The notes under the pieces are model-generated. The model was not told where the DNA came from. It saw only the letters and a list, made by a program, of their open reading frames with translations, and ran no database searches. A stretch of 5,844 nt of DNA from Acidimicrobiia bacterium. GTDB lineage: Bacteria > Actinomycetota > Acidimicrobiia > Acidimicrobiales > SZUA-35. Location of the stretch: assembly GCA_029857855.1 (NCBI GenBank), contig JAOUGG010000196.1:1-5844 (forward strand). The letters run 5' to 3'. Shown one piece after another: positions 1 to 5,292 of the stretch. How positions within the stretch are numbered: the first letter of the stretch is position 1; each line of letters opens with the position of its first letter. Made by a program: the position numbers and the translations under genes.

Positions 1-1
1 C

Positions 2-832
2 GGTCTCGAGAAGGACAACACCGGCTACGATCTGGCAGGTCTGTTCTGCGGTAGTGAGGGAACATTGGGGATCATTACGGCGGTGACGGTCAGGCTCCAC
101 CGTCCGTTCCCGGAGATGGTCACCGGGCTTCTGGCGTTCGATTCGGTTGCGACGGCGATAGCGGCCGTTCGATCACTGACGGCTTCGTACCTTCCGCTTG
201 AGGCGATCGAGTTGATGCTCGGGCCGGGTTTCGAACTCGTCCGTTCCACCTTCGATCTCCCGTCCGTCTTCGGGCGTGGCCACGCGGCGTACCTCCTCGT
301 CGACTGTGCCGATGCGACACCGGTCGCGGAGCGGTTGGCGTCAGCAGTCGGCGATCTCGACGGTCTGGAGGATGCAGCTGTGGCCGACGACGGCCCTCGG
401 CGCTTGGCGCTGTGGCGATACCGGGAACTGCATACCGAGGCCGTCGCCGGGATCGGACCTCCGCTCAAGCTCGACGTGTCGGTGCCGGTCGGCGACGTCG
501 GACGCTTCGTCGAGCAGACGATCGATGACGTCGAGGCGTCCTACCCAGCGGCCCGGGTCTGGATCTGGGGCCATGCCGGTGATGGCAATGTCCACGTCAA
601 CGTCACCGGGCTGGATGCGGCCTCCGAGGAGCCCTGCGCCGCGTCGATCCTCGACCTCGTGATCTCGCTCGACGGCAGTGTCAGCGCGGAGCACGGTATC
701 GGCCGTCTGAAGAAGGATTGGCTGCTCCGCCAGCGGGGCCCCGTCGACGTTCGGGTGTTCCGCGCCATCAAGACGGCGCTCGACCCGGAAGGCATCTTCC
801 AACCGGGTGTCCTCCTCCCCGACGCTCCCTAA
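2..832 (+). CDS. FAD-linked 2-hydroxyacid dehydrogenase, GlcD-like (5' truncated)
   Basis: This is the C-terminal 276 residues of a flavoenzyme that oxidises a 2-hydroxyacid (the family includes glycolate, D-lactate and D-2-hydroxyglutarate dehydrogenases) and passes electrons to an acceptor. The gene begins upstream of the window; frame 2 is open from base 2 to the TAA at 830-832. The first residues hold the end of the FAD-binding PCMH domain, with KDNTGYDLAGL and GSEGTLGIIT. The FAD-oxidase C-terminal domain follows: GHAGDGNVH at fragment residues 190-198 and SAEHGIG at 228-234. His191, His198 and Glu230 match the metal- and substrate-binding positions known in D-2-hydroxyglutarate dehydrogenases. 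The typical ending is FRAIKTALDPEGIFQPG. The fragment is intact with no frameshift. The family is certain from these motifs; the exact substrate cannot be told. No partner such as glcE or glcF is visible downstream, where a convergent gene lies. Confidence 0.93.
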   Translation, partial: GLEKDNTGYDLAGLFCGSEGTLGIITAVTVRLHRPFPEMVTGLLAFDSVATAIAAVRSLTASYLPLEAIELMLGPGFELVRSTFDLPSVFGRGHAAYLLVDCADATPVAERLASAVGDLDGLEDAAVADDGPRRLALWRYRELHTEAVAGIGPPLKLDVSVPVGDVGRFVEQTIDDVEASYPAARVWIWGHAGDGNVHVNVTGLDAASEEPCAASILDLVISLDGSVSAEHGIGRLKKDWLLRQRGPVDVRVFRAIKTALDPEGIFQPGVLLPDAP

Positions 833-838
833 CCCTCA

Positions 839-948
839 CCGAAATTTGCAGCAGAGGTGGTACCCAGTCCCGGCTGGCGCGCGCAGAACGCCGACATCCC
901 GGAACTTGCAGCAGAGGTGGTACCCAGTCCCGCCTGGCGCGCGCAGAA
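839..948. repeat. Two-copy 50-bp intergenic direct repeat, 60-bp period
   Basis: Copy 1 is 839-888 and copy 2 is 899-948, separated by a 10-bp spacer that differs from the sequence after copy 2. I count 47 of 50 identical positions, with differences at 842/902, 845/905 and 873/933. The shared core contains GCAGCAGAGGTGGTACCCAG, including the palindrome GGTACC, and ends in CTGGCGCGCGCAG, a near-perfect palindrome with one extra G. Each copy can also pair a short CCAG with CTGG. The repeat starts 6 bp after the stop codon of the FAD oxidase and lies outside all genes. An open frame through both copies gives a 20-residue repeat, but nothing supports its translation. The function is unknown; a dispersed extragenic repeat element or a regulatory element is possible. 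Confidence 0.9.
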
Positions 949-971
949 TGGATCGGGCGCGCGAGTCGGGG

Positions 972-1022
972 AACGCAAAATGGGGCCGATCCCGGAGGAT
1001 CGGCCCCATTGTGAGTTGCGTT
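972..1022 (-). terminator. Rho-independent terminator of the substrate-binding protein gene
   Basis: A perfect 14-bp stem (979-992 with 997-1010) closes on the tetraloop CGGA. On the minus strand the stem is followed by TTTT and then GCGTTC, a short U-tract suited to ending the transcript of the binding protein gene, whose stop is about 50 bp away. An outer arm of 7 bp (AACGCAA 972-978 with TTGCGTT 1016-1022) can pair around a 5-nt bulge at 1011-1015. The plus-strand side (ATTGTGAG) has a poor T-run, so termination of the FAD oxidase gene from the left is less certain, though the hairpin could act in both directions. Confidence 0.85.
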
Positions 1023-1028
1023 ACGTTC

Positions 1029-1048
1029 GGTCAGACCGTGGTCTGACC
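1029..1048. other. 9-bp inverted repeat with 2-nt loop
   Basis: GGTCAGACC (1029-1037) and GGTCTGACC (1040-1048) are exact reverse complements with only GT between them. The element lies between the stop codon of the binding protein gene and its terminator. In RNA the two-base loop is too tight for all nine pairs, so a slightly shorter stem is likely. It has no T-tract of its own. It could protect the 3' end of the mRNA or be a DNA binding site; the sequence does not decide. Confidence 0.6.
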
Positions 1049-1049
1049 T

Positions 1050-1066
1050 CCGAGTGAATTACTCGG
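1050..1066. other. Short inverted repeat overlapping the stop codon
   Basis: CCGAGT (1050-1055) pairs with ACTCGG (1061-1066) around a 5-nt loop, and the TAA stop of the minus-strand gene (1059-1061) lies in the loop and the adjoining arm. A six-pair stem is short and could arise by chance, but it is the third inverted repeat in about 95 bp. Confidence 0.4.
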
Positions 1067-2417
1067 CGAAGACGTACACGTCCTGGGCGAGGTCGATGCC
1101 ATCGGCGCCGTAGGTCATGATGCGGAAGCTGGCGGCCGAGGGCTCACCGGCATCCACGAATTCGTACGGGCCACCGATGCCGTCGTAGTCGGGGTCACCG
1201 CCGGCGGCGATGATGTCCCGGCACGAAGCGAAGTCGGTGCACTTCTCGCCGTCCTTGGTGACGCCGTTGATCTCGGCCGCAATGGCGATCGGATCGTCGG
1301 TTCCGGCCACCTCAGCGGCCAGGGCGACGATGACCACGGCATCGTAGGTCTCGGCGCCGTAGGCGAAGACCTCGACGGGCTCGCCGTAGGCGGCCTCGAA
1401 GCGATCCGTGAAGTCGCTGATCGAGGTCAGGTCGACCGAAGGAACGGTGCCCTTCAGGCCCTCGAGGATCGACGGGTCGGTCACCTCGTTGGCAGCACCT
1501 TCGATGAAGCCGTCAACGCCGTAGACCGGCTTGTCGACCGGACCGATGCCACGCTCGTTCATGGTGGTCAGGATGCTGCCGGCCTCCTGGAAGGCGACAA
1601 CGACGTAGGCGTCGGAGTCGGCGGCAACGAGCTTGTCGATCTCAGGATCGAAGTTCTCGGTGTCGACTGCGTAGGCCAGGAACTCGTCGACGGTACCGCC
1701 GGACGCCTCAAAGTTCTCCTTGATGGCGTTGGCCAGACCCTCGCCGTAGCTCTCTTGACGGTAGATGATGCTGAGGCTGGCGTTGCCTTCCTCGGCGACC
1801 AGGTCGGCGAGCACCTTACCCTGCAGCAGATCCGATGGAGCGGTACGGAAGTACAGCCCGTTGTCGTTGTATGTGGTGAAGTCGGGTGAGGTGTTGGCCA
1901 TCGAGAACTGGATCACACCGGCGCCGGTGATCTTGTCGATCACGGTCTTGGACACGGCTGACGAGGCGGCACCGACGATGACGTCGGCACCATCGGCCAG
2001 CTGGGCGTCAACCGACGGGTTGGCGATGTCGACGTTGGTGTCGCCGGAATCGCCTTCGATGGTGACGATTGGGTTGCCAAGCACGCCACCGGCGGCATTG
2101 ATGTCTTCCTCGGCCAGGCGGAGGCCTGCAACTTCCGGCGGGGCCAGGAAGGCCAGGTCACCGGTCAGGGGGATGATCGAACCGACGGTCAGGACACCGT
2201 CGACCGATGAACCGGCGGCAGGAGTCTCGTCCTCCATTGCCGTGTCCTCGGTGGTCTCGTCCGTCATCGCCGTGTCGTCGGTGGCTTCGTCGGCGGTATC
2301 TGCGGTCGTTTCGTCTGTTGCTGCGGTGTCCCCGGAGTCGTCCGAGCCGCACGCGGCTGCGGCGAACGAGAACGCCATAAGCAGCGCCAAGAACTTCATC
2401 AGGCGCGTTTTTGCCAT
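1059..2417 (-). CDS. ABC transporter substrate-binding lipoprotein, LivK-like
   Basis: A 452-residue extracytoplasmic ligand-binding protein for an ABC importer of the branched-chain amino acid/amide class. The ATG at 2417 is chosen because GAGGAG (2428-2433 on the complement) lies 10 nt before it and a signal peptide starts there; the frame is open 46 codons further up to 2555, but that stretch holds the promoter region. Residues 1-22 form a lipoprotein signal (MAKTRLMKFLALLMAF, then FAAAAC) with Cys23 as the likely lipidated residue. Residues 25-72 are an acidic Asp/Glu/Thr/Ala linker. The periplasmic-binding fold (Peripla_BP_6 type) follows from about 75, with GSIIPLTGDLAFL, DINAAGGVLGNP, VIVGAASSAVS and FAYGAETYDAVVI at 351-363. 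Cys393 and Cys399 may form a disulfide. The gene ends at a strong terminator and appears monocistronic. The ligand cannot be assigned, and no permease genes are in view. Confidence 0.92.
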   Translation of the reverse strand: MAKTRLMKFLALLMAFSFAAAACGSDDSGDTAATDETTADTADEATDDTAMTDETTEDTAMEDETPAAGSSVDGVLTVGSIIPLTGDLAFLAPPEVAGLRLAEEDINAAGGVLGNPIVTIEGDSGDTNVDIANPSVDAQLADGADVIVGAASSAVSKTVIDKITGAGVIQFSMANTSPDFTTYNDNGLYFRTAPSDLLQGKVLADLVAEEGNASLSIIYRQESYGEGLANAIKENFEASGGTVDEFLAYAVDTENFDPEIDKLVAADSDAYVVVAFQEAGSILTTMNERGIGPVDKPVYGVDGFIEGAANEVTDPSILEGLKGTVPSVDLTSISDFTDRFEAAYGEPVEVFAYGAETYDAVVIVALAAEVAGTDDPIAIAAEINGVTKDGEKCTDFASCRDIIAAGGDPDYDGIGGPYEFVDAGEPSAASFRIMTYGADGIDLAQDVYVFAE

Positions 2418-2425
2418 TTTTCTTA

Positions 2426-2433
2426 CTCTCCTC
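2426..2433 (-). promoter_or_regulatory. Ribosome binding site deciding the lipoprotein start
   Basis: On the complement this reads GAGGAGAG, a good Shine-Dalgarno match about 8-10 nt before the ATG at 2417. It rules out the longer in-frame reading from 2555 and the internal ATG at 2399 (Met7), which has no such site before it. Confidence 0.8.
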
Positions 2434-2468
2434 AATCGGGTTTCGACCTCTGTCGAGATCAGTGGCAC

Positions 2469-2490
2469 ATCATAGCGGCCGTCGACGGCC
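2469..2490 (-). promoter_or_regulatory. Candidate -10 box and 14-bp palindrome before the lipoprotein gene
   Basis: On the complement, TATGAT (2474-2469) is a near-consensus -10 box. It would place a transcription start near 2462 and give a leader of about 45 nt that includes the ribosome binding site. Immediately upstream, 2477-2490 is the perfect 14-bp palindrome GGCCGTCGACGGCC, filling most of the -10/-35 spacer, where a bound repressor would block RNA polymerase. The hexamer at the -35 distance (AATACC) is poor. The palindrome is seen directly; the promoter and operator roles are inference. Confidence 0.4.
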
Positions 2491-2523
2491 AGGTATTCGC
2501 ACCATGGCCGAACGTTTCCCACT

Positions 2524-2540
2524 TTGTCACCGCATGACAA
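2524..2540. promoter_or_regulatory. Operator-like inverted repeat TTGTCA-N5-TGACAA
   Basis: TTGTCA (2524-2529) and TGACAA (2535-2540) are exact reverse complements separated by 5 nt. The site lies about 50-65 bp upstream of the candidate -10 box of the binding protein gene and about 60 bp after the trpS stop. Its 17-bp two-fold symmetric form is typical of sites for dimeric helix-turn-helix regulators. No regulator gene is in the window, so its binding partner is unknown. Confidence 0.45.
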
Positions 2541-2597
2541 TTCGGTATCAGTCAAACGACTACCGCTAAGACCGACGGGCGTGAACGAGGAGGTGTT

Positions 2598-3599
2598 CTA
2601 GAATAAACCGACGGCCCGGCGTACCCGCTCCATGACCTCTGACGCCTTCTCCCGGGCTCGATCCTCGCCGGCGGTGAGCAGCTCCGAGACCGTACCGTCG
2701 TCGAGTTCGGCCATCCGTTTCTGGATGGGACGGATCATCTCGATGACCGCATCGGCGGTGTCGGTCTTCAACGGCCCGTACTGGGTGTAGTTCTCGGCCT
2801 CGGTCGCCGGATCGGTTCTCTTGGCCGCGGCCAGGATCGTCAGCAGGTTGGACACGCCTGGTTTGTTCTCGGGGTCGAAGCGGACCTCGGCGTCGTTGTC
2901 GGTCACCGCCCGCTTGAACTTCCTGGCGATCTCGTCCTCGGTGTCGGTGAGGCTGACCGTTCCGAGCACCGAATCCGACGACTTCGACATCTTGTTCTGT
3001 GGATTCTGCAGATCCATGATGCGAGCTCCGACCTCGGCGATCCTCGCCTCGGGAACCACCAACACGTCCCCGAAGCGGCTGTTGAATCGCTGCGTGACGT
3101 CCCTGGCGATCTCCAGGTGCTGCCGCTGGTCATCGCCCACCGGCACGACGTCGGTGTCGTACAGGACGATGTCAGCCGCCATGAGGGTGGGATAAGTGAA
3201 CAGCGCGGAGGACACGAAGTCGTTCGATTCGCTCTTGTCCTTGAACTGTGTCATGCGGCGCAGCTCACCGAAGGCGGTAACACACTGTATGAACCAGGCC
3301 AGCTCGCTGTGTTCCCGAACCCGCGACTGGACGAAGAGGGTCGACCGCTCCGGGTCGATCCCGACCGCCAGCATCACTCGGGCCATCTGCAACGTGGCCC
3401 GGCCCACCTCGCCCGGCTCGCGGGGGACCGATAGCGCGTGGAGATCGACGATGCAGTAGATGCCGTCGGTCGAGTCCTGCAGGTCGACCCAATTGCGAAG
3501 TGCACCGATGTAGTTTCCCAGGTGGGGGACGTCACCGGTCGGCTGGATGCCGCTGAAGGCTCGGGGCGTGGACTTCGCTCTGTTCGGGTCATTGCTCAT
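2598..3599 (-). CDS. trpS: Tryptophanyl-tRNA synthetase
   Basis: A cytosolic class I aminoacyl-tRNA synthetase that activates tryptophan with ATP and charges tRNA-Trp. The 333 residues match the usual bacterial length. The N-terminus reads FSGIQPTGDVPHLGNYIGA, with the HIGH-class motif as HLGN at 26-29. The tryptophan pocket region YPTLMAADIVLYDTDVVPVG (136-155) leads into DDQRQHLEIARD, and the second ATP-binding signature NKMSKS ends at 207, with KMSKS at 203-207. The C-terminal helical part that reads the anticodon is complete and ends GLF before TAG (2598-2600). The ATG at 3599 has no clear Shine-Dalgarno site but has a TANNNT box 8 nt upstream, suggesting leaderless translation. It is divergent from scpA, and the same-strand lipoprotein gene begins 180 bp after its stop, probably from its own promoter. 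I see no T-box or Trp leader peptide upstream; the 63-bp gap leaves no room for one. Confidence 0.97.
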   Translation of the reverse strand: MSNDPNRAKSTPRAFSGIQPTGDVPHLGNYIGALRNWVDLQDSTDGIYCIVDLHALSVPREPGEVGRATLQMARVMLAVGIDPERSTLFVQSRVREHSELAWFIQCVTAFGELRRMTQFKDKSESNDFVSSALFTYPTLMAADIVLYDTDVVPVGDDQRQHLEIARDVTQRFNSRFGDVLVVPEARIAEVGARIMDLQNPQNKMSKSSDSVLGTVSLTDTEDEIARKFKRAVTDNDAEVRFDPENKPGVSNLLTILAAAKRTDPATEAENYTQYGPLKTDTADAVIEMIRPIQKRMAELDDGTVSELLTAGEDRAREKASEVMERVRRAVGLF

Positions 3600-3607
3600 A
3601 ACTCACA

Positions 3608-3613
3608 AGACTA
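3608..3613 (-). promoter_or_regulatory. -10 box of trpS, leaderless type
   Basis: On the complement this is TAGTCT, followed by 8 nt (TGTGAGTT) and the ATG of trpS at 3599. That spacing puts the transcription start at or within a base or two of the start codon. No convincing -35 hexamer is seen 17-18 nt further up, which is common for actinobacterial promoters. Confidence 0.5.
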
Positions 3614-3640
3614 CGGTCGGTGCTGCACCGTTGGCGACCG
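3614..3640. promoter_or_regulatory. Nested palindrome between the divergent trpS and scpA promoters
   Basis: CGGTGC (3618-3623) and GCACCG (3625-3630) are exact reverse complements around a single T. A second pair, CGGTCG (3614-3619) and CGACCG (3635-3640), surrounds it. The inner palindrome covers about -18 to -30 of the presumed trpS start and about -32 to -44 of the presumed scpA start, so one bound protein could affect both genes. The symmetry is seen; the regulatory role is inference. Confidence 0.35.
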
Positions 3641-3649
3641 AATTTCGTC

Positions 3650-3655
3650 TAGAAT
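3650..3655 (+). promoter_or_regulatory. -10 box of the scpA operon, leaderless type
   Basis: TAGAAT lies 7 nt before the ATG of scpA at 3663, and no Shine-Dalgarno sequence lies between them (CACAGCG). This is the usual arrangement of a leaderless actinobacterial mRNA. The T-rich AATTTCGT just upstream helps local melting. A TTGGCG at 3631-3636 is too close (13 nt) to serve as a -35 box. Confidence 0.55.
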
Positions 3656-3662
3656 CACAGCG

Positions 3663-4472
3663 ATGTCATTCCAGGTACAGACCGAGACCTTCGAGGGTCC
3701 GTTCGACCTTCTCCTGCATCTGATCCTCAAAGACGACGTCGATCTCTACGAGGTTCGGTTGTGCGAGATCGTCGATGCCTATCTCGCCGAGCTGTCCCGC
3801 ATCGAGAACTGTGACCTCGAGGTGTCCACAGAATTCCTCCTGATCGCCGCGACCCTCGTCGAACTCAAGTGCCGCCGACTGCTGCCGGTCGATGACGACC
3901 TGGACCTCGACGAGGAACTCGGCCTGTGGGAGGAACGCGACCTCCTCCTGGCTCGGCTGTTCGAGTGCAAGACGTTCAAGGACGCCGCCGTCATGCTCCA
4001 GGAGCTGATGGACGCCGCCTCGATGTCGATTCCGCGCCAGTTCGGCCTGGAGGACCAGTTCCTCGAGCTCGCCCCGGATCCGCTGGCCGGCATGACCGCA
4101 GGGAAACTCCGTCGGGCCTTTCTGCGCATGGTGGCCGAGAAGCCAAAACCCGAGGAGCTCTCGCTGCTCCACATTTCGGTGGCGAAGGCCAGCGTGACCG
4201 ACGCCATCCAGACCTTCGTGGCCGAGCTTCCCGGCCGGGGCCCGGTCACGTTCCGGGAGTTGACCGACGGGGTCGAGGAACGCATCGAGGTGGTGGTGCG
4301 GTTCCTCGCCGTGCTCGAACTCTTCAAGCAGGGCCTGGTGGAACTCGACCAGGCGGTCTGCTTCGGCGAGCTGGTCGTGGTCTGGACGGCCGACGATCCC
4401 GCCGCCATGATCGACGGTGATCAGAGTCTGGCCGAGATGACGATGTCGAACGCCGACACCTACGAGGGCTGA
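3663..4472 (+). CDS. scpA: Segregation and condensation protein A (kleisin)
   Basis: ScpA is the kleisin that bridges the heads of the SMC dimer and, with ScpB, forms the bacterial condensin that organises and separates chromosomes. The protein has 269 residues, the normal length. The N-terminal SMC-neck-binding part has the family signature FEGPFDLLLHLI at 10-21. The helix LEVSTEFLLIAATLVELKCR (52-71) is followed by RLLP, also typical. An acidic stretch (76-91) and a central ScpB-binding region come next, and a C-terminal winged helix (about 195-242) includes VVRFLAVLELFKQGLVEL. The frame is open back to 3438, but homology begins at the ATG at 3663, which sits 7 nt after a -10 box; the longer reading would overlap trpS antisense. 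scpB follows after 7 bp. A 25-residue tail after the winged helix looks disordered. Confidence 0.96.
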   Translation: MSFQVQTETFEGPFDLLLHLILKDDVDLYEVRLCEIVDAYLAELSRIENCDLEVSTEFLLIAATLVELKCRRLLPVDDDLDLDEELGLWEERDLLLARLFECKTFKDAAVMLQELMDAASMSIPRQFGLEDQFLELAPDPLAGMTAGKLRRAFLRMVAEKPKPEELSLLHISVAKASVTDAIQTFVAELPGRGPVTFRELTDGVEERIEVVVRFLAVLELFKQGLVELDQAVCFGELVVVWTADDPAAMIDGDQSLAEMTMSNADTYEG

Positions 4473-4479
4473 TCCGATA

Positions 4480-5274
4480 ATGGAAGACTCGACGATCGAT
4501 GGCTCCGCCGTGCCCGACGGGGTCTCGGGCGGCAGCGGTGATCCTGGCGCCGAGACGGCCCCGGCCGACATCGTGACCGAGGCCCGCCGAGCCATCGAGG
4601 CGATGCTCCTCGTGGCTTCCGAACCGACCGAGGAGCATTTGCTGGCCCAGATGGTGGAGCTGCCGCCCGAGACCGTTCGCGGCATATGCCTTGAACTGGC
4701 CGCAGGCTACGACGCCGACCGGCGTGGCTTCCAGCTCGTCGAGGTGGCCGGTGGTTGGCGTTACCAGACCCACCCCGACGTCCATCCCTATGTCGAACGT
4801 TATGCCATGGAGGGTTTGCCGAACCGGCTGTCGAGCGCTGCGCTCGAGACCCTGGCCATCGTCGCCTACAAGCAACCGATCTCCCGAATCCAGGTCGGTG
4901 CCATCCGGGGGGTGAACGCCGATGGTGTCCTGAAGACCCTGGAGCAGCGGGGCTACATCACCGAGGTGGGGCGCGACAACGGCCCCGGTCAGGCCACGCT
5001 CTTCGGCACCACCGACTTCTTCCTCGAGCGGCTGGAGCTGGCGGCGATCGACGACCTCCCTCCACTTGGTGACTTCATTCCCTCCGCCGACGTCCTGGAG
5101 GCGCTCGAGCAGACCTTGCGCATCGACCCGGAACCGGTCGACGCCGCGGTAGATGAAGCCGAGCCCGAAGCCGAGACGGCCGGGGATGGCCCGGCTGGGG
5201 AAGCGACCGAGCATGAGGACGTAGTGGTGGATCTCCGTGACGAGCAGGATCCATCCGACGCCCGATCCCTCTAG
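4480..5274 (+). CDS. scpB: Segregation and condensation protein B
   Basis: ScpB forms dimers that bind the middle of ScpA and regulate the SMC-ScpAB condensin. The 264 residues comprise a loose 30-residue N-terminal extension rich in Gly, Ser and Asp, two winged-helix domains (about 33-105 and 115-185) and an acidic tail from about 215. The clearest signature is the second domain: LETLAIVAYKQPISRIQVG (122-140), IRGVNADGVLKTLEQRGYI (142-160) and the GRDNGPGQATLFGTTDFFLE segment (164-183). The ATG at 4480 is 7 bp after the scpA stop, with GAGGG (4464-4468) as a possible ribosome site inside the end of scpA, so translation is probably coupled. The Glu/Asp-rich tail varies between species in this family. 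The next gene lies in the same reading frame just past the TAG. Confidence 0.95.
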   Translation: MEDSTIDGSAVPDGVSGGSGDPGAETAPADIVTEARRAIEAMLLVASEPTEEHLLAQMVELPPETVRGICLELAAGYDADRRGFQLVEVAGGWRYQTHPDVHPYVERYAMEGLPNRLSSAALETLAIVAYKQPISRIQVGAIRGVNADGVLKTLEQRGYITEVGRDNGPGQATLFGTTDFFLERLELAAIDDLPPLGDFIPSADVLEALEQTLRIDPEPVDAAVDEAEPEAETAGDGPAGEATEHEDVVVDLRDEQDPSDARSL

Positions 5275-5292
5275 CCTCCTAGGCTCGAGGCG

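Noticed and set aside
839..948. A minimal CRISPR array
   Set aside because: There are only two copies, the repeat is 50 bp, the spacer is just 10 bp and no cas genes are present; this does not fit a CRISPR array.
807..1046. A small open frame running through the 60-bp repeat, giving a 20-residue peptide repeat
   Set aside because: The 60-bp period keeps any frame open across both copies. There is no good ribosome site, it overlaps the FAD oxidase end, and it runs through the terminator.
1765..2475. A 236-residue plus-strand open frame opposite the lipoprotein gene
   Set aside because: Its Ser/Ala/Val-rich composition is the complement of the acidic linker and binding domain, so it is a shadow.
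2515..2534. A GlnR-type nitrogen box on the complement (GTGAC then GAAAC)
   Set aside because: The two half-sites are separated by 7 nt instead of the usual 6, and there is no second repeat, so the match is too weak to call.
2418..2555. A longer lipoprotein start at 2555
   Set aside because: The extra 46 residues would precede a clear lipoprotein signal peptide, which must be N-terminal, and the region contains promoter-like elements and a ribosome site for the start at 2417.
2542..2564. A possible terminator after trpS (CGGT...ACCG with inner AGTC/GACT)
   Set aside because: The stem is short, broken by a 3-nt bulge and not followed by a T-run on the minus strand, so it is not a supportable terminator.
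3666..4685. A 339-residue minus-strand open frame opposite scpA
   Set aside because: It mirrors the codon pattern of scpA and has no start context or homology; the sense protein is clearly ScpA.
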